Origin: an uncultured Clostridiaceae bacterium
GTDB lineage: Bacteria; Bacillota; Clostridia; TANB77; CAG-508
DNA: 34,748 nucleotides
NCBI GenBank assembly: GCA_958417695.1
Contig: CATZDQ010000001.1
Span: forward strand, 1-34,748
Reading direction: 5' to 3'
A program made the position numbers and the translations under genes. The notes beneath the pieces were generated by a model. It did no database searches, had not been told where the DNA came from, and was given only the letters and a program-made list of their open reading frames with translations. Of this stretch, positions 7,624 to 14,542 are shown piece by piece (position 1 is the stretch's first letter; every line of letters begins with the position of its first letter).

Positions 7624-7673
7624 AGAAAGATACATATAAGCAAAAATATAATAAGCGTTAGGGGGGAAAGAAA

Positions 7674-7958
7674 ATGGCAGATAGAAAACCAAATAAAAGA
7701 AATAACAGAAACAATAATGCAGATGATGATTATAATCCAAGGTTTAGAAAAATGAGAAAGAAAGTTTGTCCTTTATGTGCAGACAAAAATCTTGTTTTAG
7801 ATTATAAAAATGCAGAACAATTAAAGAAATTTATTAATGATAAAGGTAAAATTTTACCAAGAAGAGCAACTGGTGCTTGTGCAAAACATCAAAGAGATAT
7901 TACACTTGCAGTAAAAAGAGCAAGACAAATTGCTATATTACCTTTTACACAAGAATAA
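7674..7958 (+). CDS. rpsR: 30S ribosomal protein S18, zinc-binding form
   Basis: It binds S6 on the 30S platform. The 94-aa protein has a charged Asn/Arg-rich N-terminal extension, then the S18 core. Cys32, Cys35, Cys69 and His72 form a CxxC...CxxH set expected to hold zinc, which marks the C+ form of S18. The LPRRATGACAKHQRDIT segment is typical. The start follows a GGGGGGAAAG-type site, and the operon ends at the strong terminator downstream. Confidence 0.97.
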   Translation: MADRKPNKRNNRNNNADDDYNPRFRKMRKKVCPLCADKNLVLDYKNAEQLKKFINDKGKILPRRATGACAKHQRDITLAVKRARQIAILPFTQE

Positions 7959-7980
7959 TTTTTACAAATTGAGGATGATA

Positions 7981-8029
7981 AAAAAAGGGGCTAAGTAAAG
8001 CGTTTAAACGTTTTATTTGGCTCTTTTTT
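7981..8029 (+). terminator. Terminator of the rpsF operon
   Basis: A very long hairpin (7981-8003 with about 8004-8027) has several wobble pairs, a palindromic GTTTAAAC apex and a TTTTTT end. It is the strongest terminator in this part of the window. Confidence 0.85.
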
Positions 8030-8070
8030 GTGCGCAAAAAAAGGAAAATAAAAAAGAAAGAAGGAATTAA

Positions 8071-10191
8071 ATGAAAAATTTCATAAATAAAACAATAGTG
8101 ATAATGTGTATTTTATTACAAATGATGATGTTGGGGTTACCCAATAAAGCGGTCAAAGCCAATATTACAGAAGGAGATACTCTCTATTTACAAGGAGACC
8201 ATGAATGTGATTCTTTATTAGAATATTGGATGGAAGATTACCAAAAATGGAGTTATAAGATTGTTTGGTATGTGTACTATATAGATAAAGAAGAAGGAAA
8301 AAAATACCCAGCCTTTTGTATAGAGCCAGAAAAAGAAGGGATAGGTACAGGTTATGATGCATATGATGTAACCTTAAGCAAAGAAAATAATCCGGTTGTT
8401 TGGAGGATATTAAGTAAAGGGTATATGGGCTCTACTTATTTAGATTGGAACTTAGAATGTGATGATGACTTTTATACCGCTACAAAAGTAGCTTTACATA
8501 GCTATGCACAAGGAAAGTCTCCAAAAGAAAAATATATAGTAGGAAATAGAACGGTAGATGGGAATAGTGTAGAAGAAATCCAAAGAAGAGGAACGAAGGT
8601 ATTAGAAGTAGCACAAGCATTGTATCAATATGGTATTTCTGGTGTAGAAAGTTACGCCAAACCAGAAGTACATGTGCAACAACAAGGAGAAAAACATATA
8701 GAACAGATAGGAGGTGTTTCCTATTATGTTCAAGCATATACAGTACAAGCCAATCAAAAAATGGAGAGTTATCGCGTGAGCATAACCAACCCCATACAAG
8801 GAACTAAAGTCCTAGATACCAATAACCAAGAAGTAGAATACCTAACACAAACTCAATTTAAAGTGGCAGTGCCAACGAAACAAATAAAAAAGAATCAAGA
8901 GATATCCATTTTTATTAGAGATGCTAAAATAAAATCTAATCCAATTTATTATTGTCATAGTCATGTTGAAAAGGCACAAAATTACGTTACATACGCAGCT
9001 GGTTGGGAGAAAACGGGGACAAGTACTTCGTGGACTATTTCTGCTAATAATAGTGCATTAGATTTACTAAAAATAGATGCACAAACAAAACAGCCAATGC
9101 CGGGAGTTACCTTCTCTATTTTTTCACAAACAGGTGATAAAATAGGAGATTATACAACCAATGCAGAAGGAAAAATAAGTATAAATAAACTATTACCACA
9201 AACGATTACCATAAAAGAAGTAAAAACAAATGCAGATTATGTGTTAGATGAGCAAGAAAGAAAAGTGGAATTGGAATGGGGAAAAACATCTAAAATAGTA
9301 TGGGATAATACTAAAAAAAGAGGAGGTTTAAAGATTATAAAAGTAGATAAAGATAATCCAGAAATCTATTTAGAGAAAGTAGAATTTGATTTGTTAGATA
9401 AGGCTGGAAATATAATTAGTCATATTATCACAGACGAAAAGGGAGAAGCTATCATTAAGGATTTGCCTATAGGCACCTATATCTTAAAAGAAACTAAGAC
9501 AAAACAAGATTATGAAATAGCAGCAGATGTAAGTATTACTATTTCATGGAACCAGTTATGCACACAAGTTATAGAAAATGTGAAAAAGAAAGGAAAAATT
9601 GAGGTATACAAAGTAGACAAAGAAGATAAGACCCTACCAATAGAAGGTGACAAGTTCCTAGTAAAAAGAGAAAATGAAGAAATGGTAGATACTATTATAA
9701 CCAATGAACAGGGAAAAGCGATAACCAAAGACCTTCCTATAGGAAAATATTACTTAGAAGAAGTAGAGACAAATGAACAATATGTATTAAAGGAAGAAAA
9801 AATAAGCGTAGAGATTAAAGAAAAAGAAATAACCAAATTACAAATAGAAAATGAAAGAATAAAAGGAAAAATTAAAATAATAAAAACTAGTCAAGATGAT
9901 AATCTGGTAAATGGAAAAAAAGCAGGTAGTCCAATAGCACATGTTAAATTTGAAATTTATGATAAACAGGGAATAATAACGGATACAGTAATTACTAATG
10001 AAGAGGGAATCGCAGAAACGAAATGGTTAGATAAGGGTATCTATAGAATCAAGGAAGTAGAAGCAGGCGATGGTTACCAGTTAAATACACAAGAAGTAGA
10101 AGTGATAATAGAAGAGCATCTACAACTTATGGAATTAGAAATTAAAAATACGTCTATCGTACCAAAAAAACTACCACAAACAGGTTACTAA
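8071..10191 (+). CDS. Secreted SpaA/Cna-B repeat adhesin with thioester-like head and truncated sorting signal
   Basis: A 706-aa surface-type protein. A signal peptide covers residues 1-30 (cut after VKA). The head (about 35-200) resembles the thioester domain of Gram-positive adhesins: Cys83 lies in AFCIEP and the partner motif reads TATKVA, with Lys139 where the bond-forming Gln is expected. Four SpaA-type repeats follow at about 329-413, 419-503, 508-594 and 599-693. Each keeps the Lys...Glu...Asn triad of an internal isopeptide bond (K334/E383/N413, K424/E474/N503, K514/E564/N594, K605/E662/N693). The C-terminus is LPQTGY and stops there, so the sortase motif lacks its hydrophobic anchor and charged tail. 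No sortase gene is in the window. It may be a secreted or decaying adhesin. Confidence 0.85.
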   Translation: MKNFINKTIVIMCILLQMMMLGLPNKAVKANITEGDTLYLQGDHECDSLLEYWMEDYQKWSYKIVWYVYYIDKEEGKKYPAFCIEPEKEGIGTGYDAYDVTLSKENNPVVWRILSKGYMGSTYLDWNLECDDDFYTATKVALHSYAQGKSPKEKYIVGNRTVDGNSVEEIQRRGTKVLEVAQALYQYGISGVESYAKPEVHVQQQGEKHIEQIGGVSYYVQAYTVQANQKMESYRVSITNPIQGTKVLDTNNQEVEYLTQTQFKVAVPTKQIKKNQEISIFIRDAKIKSNPIYYCHSHVEKAQNYVTYAAGWEKTGTSTSWTISANNSALDLLKIDAQTKQPMPGVTFSIFSQTGDKIGDYTTNAEGKISINKLLPQTITIKEVKTNADYVLDEQERKVELEWGKTSKIVWDNTKKRGGLKIIKVDKDNPEIYLEKVEFDLLDKAGNIISHIITDEKGEAIIKDLPIGTYILKETKTKQDYEIAADVSITISWNQLCTQVIENVKKKGKIEVYKVDKEDKTLPIEGDKFLVKRENEEMVDTIITNEQGKAITKDLPIGKYYLEEVETNEQYVLKEEKISVEIKEKEITKLQIENERIKGKIKIIKTSQDDNLVNGKKAGSPIAHVKFEIYDKQGIITDTVITNEEGIAETKWLDKGIYRIKEVEAGDGYQLNTQEVEVIIEEHLQLMELEIKNTSIVPKKLPQTGY

Positions 10192-10337
10192 AATAGCCAA
10201 ATGTTTTAAACTAGAATTTTTGTCTTTTCATCATTTTTACTTTTATTAGTTTTTATAACACATTTAGTTCCAATAGTTACATAAAAGAAATTGCAAAAAA
10301 GAGGAACAAAAAGGAAAATAAATATAAAAAGAAAGAA

Positions 10338-10366
10338 TTGACATTAACCAAAAGGTAATATAAAAT
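10338..10366 (+). promoter_or_regulatory. Promoter of the pilin-like gene
   Basis: A consensus TTGACA (10338-10343) and TAAAAT (10361-10366) are 17 bases apart, about 35 bases before the GAGAGGAG ribosome site of the pilin-like gene. The 207-base gap after the adhesin therefore holds a new transcription start and no clear terminator. Confidence 0.7.
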
Positions 10367-10399
10367 AAAAGTATATACGTAAGATGAGAGGAGTAAAAG

Positions 10400-11227
10400 A
10401 TGAAAAAGCAAAACGGTATAACGATGGTATCTTTAGTAATAACTATTATTATATTAATCATTTTAGCAGGCGTTAGTCTCAATATAACAATTGGAGAAGA
10501 TGGCTTAATTACTAAAGCAAAACAAGCTAAAGAAAATGCTATACTAGCAAGTGAAGCAGAAGAAAAACAATTAAATAGATTATATGAAGAATTAGCAACA
10601 GGAGGGCAAGATTCTGATAATGCCTCCGGAGATGAGGCAACAATCATAGCCCTTCGAAAACAAATAGAAGAACAAAATAAGACCATTTCTAGTCTACAGA
10701 GCCAATTGTCAGTAGTACAGAGTCAATCGTCGATACTACAGAACAAATATGATTTACTAGAAACAGATTTTACAAAATTAAGAAATAGTGTGTTACAAAT
10801 TTTACAAGATAGAAATATAAACATTGATAATCAAGCAAGTGTAGATACTATTATAGAAAATTTGCCTTATGTAGTAGCAGGAAAGCCAATTAGCTTTTTG
10901 ACATCTAGTGCAACTATTTCTACTGGACAAACGATAACACCATTTTCAAATAACATTTCTGCAAGAGTAACCAATATATATATTTATGTGTCAGTAGGGA
11001 ATAAGGATGCTATTAAAACTTCTAATGTGAGTGTAACTTTACAAGCTTCTACAGATAATAGTACATGGGATACTTTAAAAACAGATACAGTCGTTAGACC
11101 AACTCGTTCTACAAAGTTAATTTATGATGAATTTATCTCTATACAAAAAGATTACCATTACTTTAGATTGACTGTACATTCAGATGATAATGAAAACAGT
11201 AATTTATTTAAAATTTTATATATGTAA
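10400..11227 (+). CDS. Prepilin-like secreted protein with coiled coil
   Basis: The 275-aa protein begins with a short Lys-rich leader ending in Gly6, then ITMVSLVITIIILIILAG, the hydrophobic helix of type IV pilin-like proteins common in Clostridia. Position 5 of the mature form is Ser, not the usual Glu. A heptad-rich coiled coil spans about residues 80-140 and is Gln/Ser-rich with a leucine-zipper feel. A Thr/Ser-rich beta domain (about 160-275) follows, perhaps carbohydrate-binding in style. It has its own promoter. No pilus ATPase, platform protein or prepilin peptidase is present here, so assembly machinery must be elsewhere or absent. I cannot name a function beyond a likely cell-surface role. 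Confidence 0.7.
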   Translation: MKKQNGITMVSLVITIIILIILAGVSLNITIGEDGLITKAKQAKENAILASEAEEKQLNRLYEELATGGQDSDNASGDEATIIALRKQIEEQNKTISSLQSQLSVVQSQSSILQNKYDLLETDFTKLRNSVLQILQDRNINIDNQASVDTIIENLPYVVAGKPISFLTSSATISTGQTITPFSNNISARVTNIYIYVSVGNKDAIKTSNVSVTLQASTDNSTWDTLKTDTVVRPTRSTKLIYDEFISIQKDYHYFRLTVHSDDNENSNLFKILYM

Positions 11228-11250
11228 GTAAAAAATAAGAATAGAAAAAT

Positions 11251-11315
11251 AACCTCCTTTAGGTTTAAACATACAATATTGGTAAATACTAATAGTAGTT
11301 TAAATAAAGGAGGTT
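11251..11315 (+). promoter_or_regulatory. Long hairpin enclosing the patatin ribosome site
   Basis: AACCTCCTTTA (11251-11261) pairs perfectly with TAAAGGAGGTT (11305-11315), and TTTAAAC (11264-11270) with GTTTAAA (11298-11304). A two-base bulge and a 27-base loop complete it. The right arm is the AAAGGAGG ribosome site of the patatin gene and is followed by T residues. It may serve as terminator for the pilin-like gene and as a lid on patatin translation. Confidence 0.7.
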
Positions 11316-11323
11316 TTTGGCAT

Positions 11324-12190
11324 ATGAAATTAGGAATTGCATTATCAGGAGGAGGGATTAGAGGAATTGCACATGCAGGGGTTTTAAAAGCTTTAGAAGA
11401 TAATCACATTACAATAGATGTCATTGGCGGAACTAGTGCTGGCAGTATGATAGCTTCTTTATATGCTATGGGATATTCACCCTATTACATATATATGTTG
11501 TTTAAAAAATATGCCAAAGATATTGCAGGAATGAATACCAATCCTCTTTTAAGTGGGATACAGAATTTATTAGGGAATAAAAGAAAAGTATTAACAGGCT
11601 TAAAAAGTGGGGAAGCGATTGAAAAAGTATATGATAAAATGGCAGCAAGAAAAGGGATAAAAGAGATTGGTCAAATAAAAATGCCTTTAGTAATTCCTAG
11701 TGTAGATATTACAGAGTCTAAAGAATATGTTTTTACAAATTTTATTCCAAAGCAAATAGAAGATAGGCTGCAATATATAACACAGATTAGTATAGGAAAA
11801 GCAGTAAGAGCTAGTAGTAGTTTCCCAGCTGTGTTTAGCCCTTGTAAAGTAGATACACATGCCTTTATGGATGGCGGCGCTCTAGATAATATTCCTGTTA
11901 ACGAAGTAAAAAAACAAGGAGCAGATAAGGTTATTGCTGTTAAATTTGATGCAGACCCGATTGATGAAAAAAGCAATTTAATGGATATTGTCATGAAAAC
12001 AATTGATATTATGGGGAGCAAAATATCAGAGGAAAGTTTAGAAATGAGTGACTATGTATTAAATGTGTATACCGATAAAGTGGGATTATTGGATACACAA
12101 AAATTAGATAGCTGTTACCAGTACGGTTATCAATGTGTCATAGATAATTTAGAAGCAATTCAGAGGATTGTCAAAGAAGAAAAAAGGTGA
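11324..12190 (+). CDS. Patatin-like phospholipase/esterase, RssA type
   Basis: A serine hydrolase with a Ser-Asp dyad that cleaves acyl esters of lipids; bacterial members of this small intracellular type have mostly unknown substrates. The 288-aa protein shows the oxyanion loop GGGIRG (9-14), the nucleophile elbow GTSAG with Ser38, and the DGG motif with Asp183. There is no signal peptide. ATG 11324, ten bases after AAGGAGG, is chosen over an in-frame GTG-type start at 11279 that would lie inside the leader hairpin. Translation is probably limited by that hairpin. The preceding pilin-like gene is on the same strand and could read through. Confidence 0.9.
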   Translation: MKLGIALSGGGIRGIAHAGVLKALEDNHITIDVIGGTSAGSMIASLYAMGYSPYYIYMLFKKYAKDIAGMNTNPLLSGIQNLLGNKRKVLTGLKSGEAIEKVYDKMAARKGIKEIGQIKMPLVIPSVDITESKEYVFTNFIPKQIEDRLQYITQISIGKAVRASSSFPAVFSPCKVDTHAFMDGGALDNIPVNEVKKQGADKVIAVKFDADPIDEKSNLMDIVMKTIDIMGSKISEESLEMSDYVLNVYTDKVGLLDTQKLDSCYQYGYQCVIDNLEAIQRIVKEEKR

Positions 12191-12196
12191 TATAAT
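12168..12196 (+). promoter_or_regulatory. Promoter inside the end of the patatin gene
   Basis: TTGTCA (12168-12173) and a perfect TATAAT (12191-12196) are separated by 17 bases. The -35 box lies in patatin coding sequence and the -10 box just past its stop. It would drive the 12239 gene. Confidence 0.65.
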
Positions 12197-12238
12197 AGTT
12201 GACGTAATACAAAAATATATAGCAGGAGGAGCAACAAG

Positions 12239-12685
12239 ATGAATCAAAACAGGAAACGGAAGATAGATGCTTCCTATATCATACAGGAGGGGAGATATGC
12301 TATCCGATTAGCGATGCCAAGTGATGCAGCAGCCTATGTAGCTAGGTATAATATGCCTGTTGGCAAGCAAATGAGGGACATGATTATCGCTCAGAAAAAA
12401 GAAACAAAAGCTTTTTTAGAAGCTATTTCTAATTTCCAATTTGTAATCTTGGAAGATGGGATTGTCATGGGGCTTATTGAGACGATTGCAAAACCACATA
12501 CGATGGGCCGTGAAGCTTATGTGAAAATTGTCTTATCCAATGCAGAAGATAAGATGAAGAAACCAGAAATACAGGATTTGTTCATCAAGCTGTTAAAAGA
12601 GAAATTTCTGTATGATAGAGTTTGGATTTATAAAAATGAATATCAACATCCGCTGATGACAGATATGGTGGATATTGCTACATGA
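12239..12685 (+). CDS. Unknown protein, possibly GNAT-fold, with higher G+C than its neighbours
   Basis: A 148-aa soluble protein behind GCAGGAGGAG. The order of elements (a strand near residues 20-24, helix DAAAYVARY, strands FVILEDGIVMGLIETI and YVKIVLSNAE, helix IQDLFIKLLKEKF, strand RVWIY) suggests an acetyltransferase-like layout. The acetyl-CoA loop RxxGxG/A is not seen, so the assignment is weak. Codon choice differs from the surroundings, with CGG, GGC, CTG and CCG more frequent and visibly more G+C. This may mark recent acquisition. It has its own promoter and no strong terminator. Confidence 0.55.
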   Translation: MNQNRKRKIDASYIIQEGRYAIRLAMPSDAAAYVARYNMPVGKQMRDMIIAQKKETKAFLEAISNFQFVILEDGIVMGLIETIAKPHTMGREAYVKIVLSNAEDKMKKPEIQDLFIKLLKEKFLYDRVWIYKNEYQHPLMTDMVDIAT

Positions 12686-12741
12686 AAGGGCCTTAATGGC
12701 CATTTTGTGGCGATTAGATAGTTTCTTTTATAATTTTTTTC

Positions 12742-12770
12742 TTGCAGATAAAGCTTTTCTATGATATGAT
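12742..12770 (+). promoter_or_regulatory. Promoter of the ArsP_2-type permease gene
   Basis: TTGCAG (12742-12747) and TATGAT (12765-12770) are 17 bases apart, followed about 20 bases later by the AAAGGTGG ribosome site. Confidence 0.6.
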
Positions 12771-12807
12771 TATACAATAAAAAATAAAATAAAAGGTGGA
12801 ATTAAAA

Positions 12808-13665
12808 ATGTTAGATGTCTTAATGGACACAGCTATAGATGGTATAAAGTTATTACCATTTTTACTAATTACCTATATTATTATGGAATATATAGAACAT
12901 AAAACAGGAGAAAAAGCAAAGAAAGTAATTCAAAAATCAGGTAAGTTTGGACCTTTATGGGGGGGAATATTAGGTATTTTCCCACAATGTGGATTTTCAG
13001 CAGCAGCAGCTAATTTATATGCAGGTAAAATCATTACATTAGGTACGTTAATTGCTATTTTTCTATCTACTTCTGATGAAATGCTACCAGTATTAATATC
13101 AGAAGCGGCACCGATAGGTACGATTTTAGAAATATTGGGTATTAAATTAGTAATTGGTATTATCGTTGGATTTTTAATAGATATAGTGGGACGAGCTTTT
13201 AAAAAGAAGAAAGAAGAAAGCCCTTCAGAAGAAGCAATTGGTGAAATTTGTGAACATGAACACTGTCACTGTGAAGAAGAGGGGATTTTCTTATCAGCTT
13301 TAAAACATACTTTACATATTTTTATATTTATCTTGTTGGTAACACTTGCTTTAAATATGGTAATTTATTTTATGGGAGAAGAAACTTTAGCCAATATCAT
13401 CTTAAATAAACCAATTATAGGGCCAATTATTGCTGCTATAGTAGGGTTCATTCCCAATTGTGCAGGCTCAGTCATTATTACGAAATTATACTTATCACAG
13501 GTAATTAGTATGGGTTCTATGATTGCTGGCTTGTTAGTAGGTTCTGGAATTGGTATTTTGGTTTTATTTAAAGTAAATAAGAATATAAAAGAAAATATAA
13601 AGATTGCAGGTATCCTATATGCAGTGGGGGTTCTATTTGGAATACTAATTGATTGGTTTTTATAA
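12808..13665 (+). CDS. ArsP_2-family membrane permease (putative manganese/arsenic-type transporter)
   Basis: A 285-aa integral membrane protein with about eight to ten hydrophobic segments and an internal duplication. Each half carries a Cys-centred loop in a membrane hairpin, FPQCGFS (Cys61) and IPNCAGS (Cys218), followed by a similar helix containing TLGTLIA or SMGSMIA. This matches the PF11449-type family annotated variously as putative manganese transporter or arsenic efflux. The central cytoplasmic loop has a His/Cys cluster (Cys148, His150, His152, Cys153, His154, Cys155) suited to binding a soft or transition metal. ATG 12808, behind AAAGGTGG, is preferred to GTG 12796. The cargo is not proven. 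Confidence 0.8.
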   Translation: MLDVLMDTAIDGIKLLPFLLITYIIMEYIEHKTGEKAKKVIQKSGKFGPLWGGILGIFPQCGFSAAAANLYAGKIITLGTLIAIFLSTSDEMLPVLISEAAPIGTILEILGIKLVIGIIVGFLIDIVGRAFKKKKEESPSEEAIGEICEHEHCHCEEEGIFLSALKHTLHIFIFILLVTLALNMVIYFMGEETLANIILNKPIIGPIIAAIVGFIPNCAGSVIITKLYLSQVISMGSMIAGLLVGSGIGILVLFKVNKNIKENIKIAGILYAVGVLFGILIDWFL

Positions 13666-13680
13666 ATAAAAGAACAAATA

Positions 13681-13735
13681 AAAAAGAAATTCTTAAACTT
13701 TACTTTTGAAGGTATTGTTTTGGAATTTCTTTTCT
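13681..13735. terminator. Shared terminator between the permease gene and pflA
   Basis: A stem of at least 10 bp (13683-13692 with 13723-13732) encloses a partly paired 30-base interior, with A and T runs at its two ends. It can stop transcripts from both sides, and the two genes converge here. Confidence 0.6.
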
Positions 13736-13745
13736 TTTATTATAT

Positions 13746-14459
13746 TTATGAAATACCTACGATTTCTTTAGCTCTTTTTATATCTTCTTGATTAGCGGTT
13801 CTAACCTTTTCTAAGGGATAATCTAAATGTAACTTAGTCCATTTAAATTTTCCTAAATCATGATAAGGAAGGAATTCCACACGTTCTACAGTTGGTAAAG
13901 TAGCAATAAAATCTTTTAGTTTTAGTAAGTCGGTTTCATCATCTGTTATGCCAGGAATTAAAACTTGTCTAATCCATAAAGGTTTATTATGCGCACCTAA
14001 ATAGCGAGCAAAGGCCAATTCTTTTTGGTTAGAAACACCAGTTAAGTCTTTACATTTTTCATCATTAATACATTTAATATCTAATAAGAATAAATCTGTT
14101 AAGTCAATCACTTCTTTTATAGTATCTGTGATGGTAAAACTACCAGAGGTATCGATACAAGTATGGATACCTTCTTTTTTTAATTCCTTAAATAAAGCAA
14201 TTATAAATTCTGATTGAAGTAAAGGCTCACCACCACTAATGGTAACACCTCCATCTGGCATAATGTAGTTTTTATATTTTCTAATTTTTTCTAAAACTTG
14301 TGTGACTGTATAAGTAGTTCCAGCATGTAAATCCCAAGTATCTCTATTTTGACAGTACTTACATTGCAAACAGCAACCTTGCATAAATACAATGAAACGA
14401 ATCCCAGGACCATCAACAGCGCCTAATGATTCAAATGAATGTATTTTTCCTTCTATCAT
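13746..14459 (-). CDS. pflA: Pyruvate formate-lyase-activating enzyme
   Basis: A radical SAM enzyme that makes the glycyl radical of PflB under anaerobic conditions. The 237-aa protein holds the iron-sulfur motif CX3CX2C at Cys29, Cys33 and Cys36, followed by QNRDTW, a PflA hallmark. The GGVTISGGEP segment binds S-adenosylmethionine, and the N-terminal ESLGAVDGPGIR is typical. The start is ATG at 14459, nine bases after AAAAGGAGG; an in-frame ATG at 14480 lies upstream of that site. It follows pflB on the minus strand with a hairpin between them, so it is probably expressed by partial read-through at a lower level than its substrate. Confidence 0.96.
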   Translation of the reverse strand: MIEGKIHSFESLGAVDGPGIRFIVFMQGCCLQCKYCQNRDTWDLHAGTTYTVTQVLEKIRKYKNYIMPDGGVTISGGEPLLQSEFIIALFKELKKEGIHTCIDTSGSFTITDTIKEVIDLTDLFLLDIKCINDEKCKDLTGVSNQKELAFARYLGAHNKPLWIRQVLIPGITDDETDLLKLKDFIATLPTVERVEFLPYHDLGKFKWTKLHLDYPLEKVRTANQEDIKRAKEIVGIS

Positions 14460-14479
14460 GAAAATTAGCCTCCTTTTCA

Positions 14480-14528
14480 AAAAAAGAAATCTGACTTTCC
14501 TTCTACTAGGGAAGGGAAAGCCAGAAAT
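14480..14528 (-). terminator. Leaky terminator between pflB and pflA
   Basis: On the minus strand a 13-bp stem with one bulged base and one wobble (14511-14524 with 14491-14503) is followed by a T-rich run (complement of 14480-14486). No separate pflA promoter is obvious, so it likely sets the ratio of pflB to pflA message. Confidence 0.6.
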
Positions 14529-14542
14529 CCCTATATAGTTAT

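Noticed and set aside
11671..12021. Open frame antisense to the patatin gene
   Set aside because: It is a shadow of the sense codons with no start signals.
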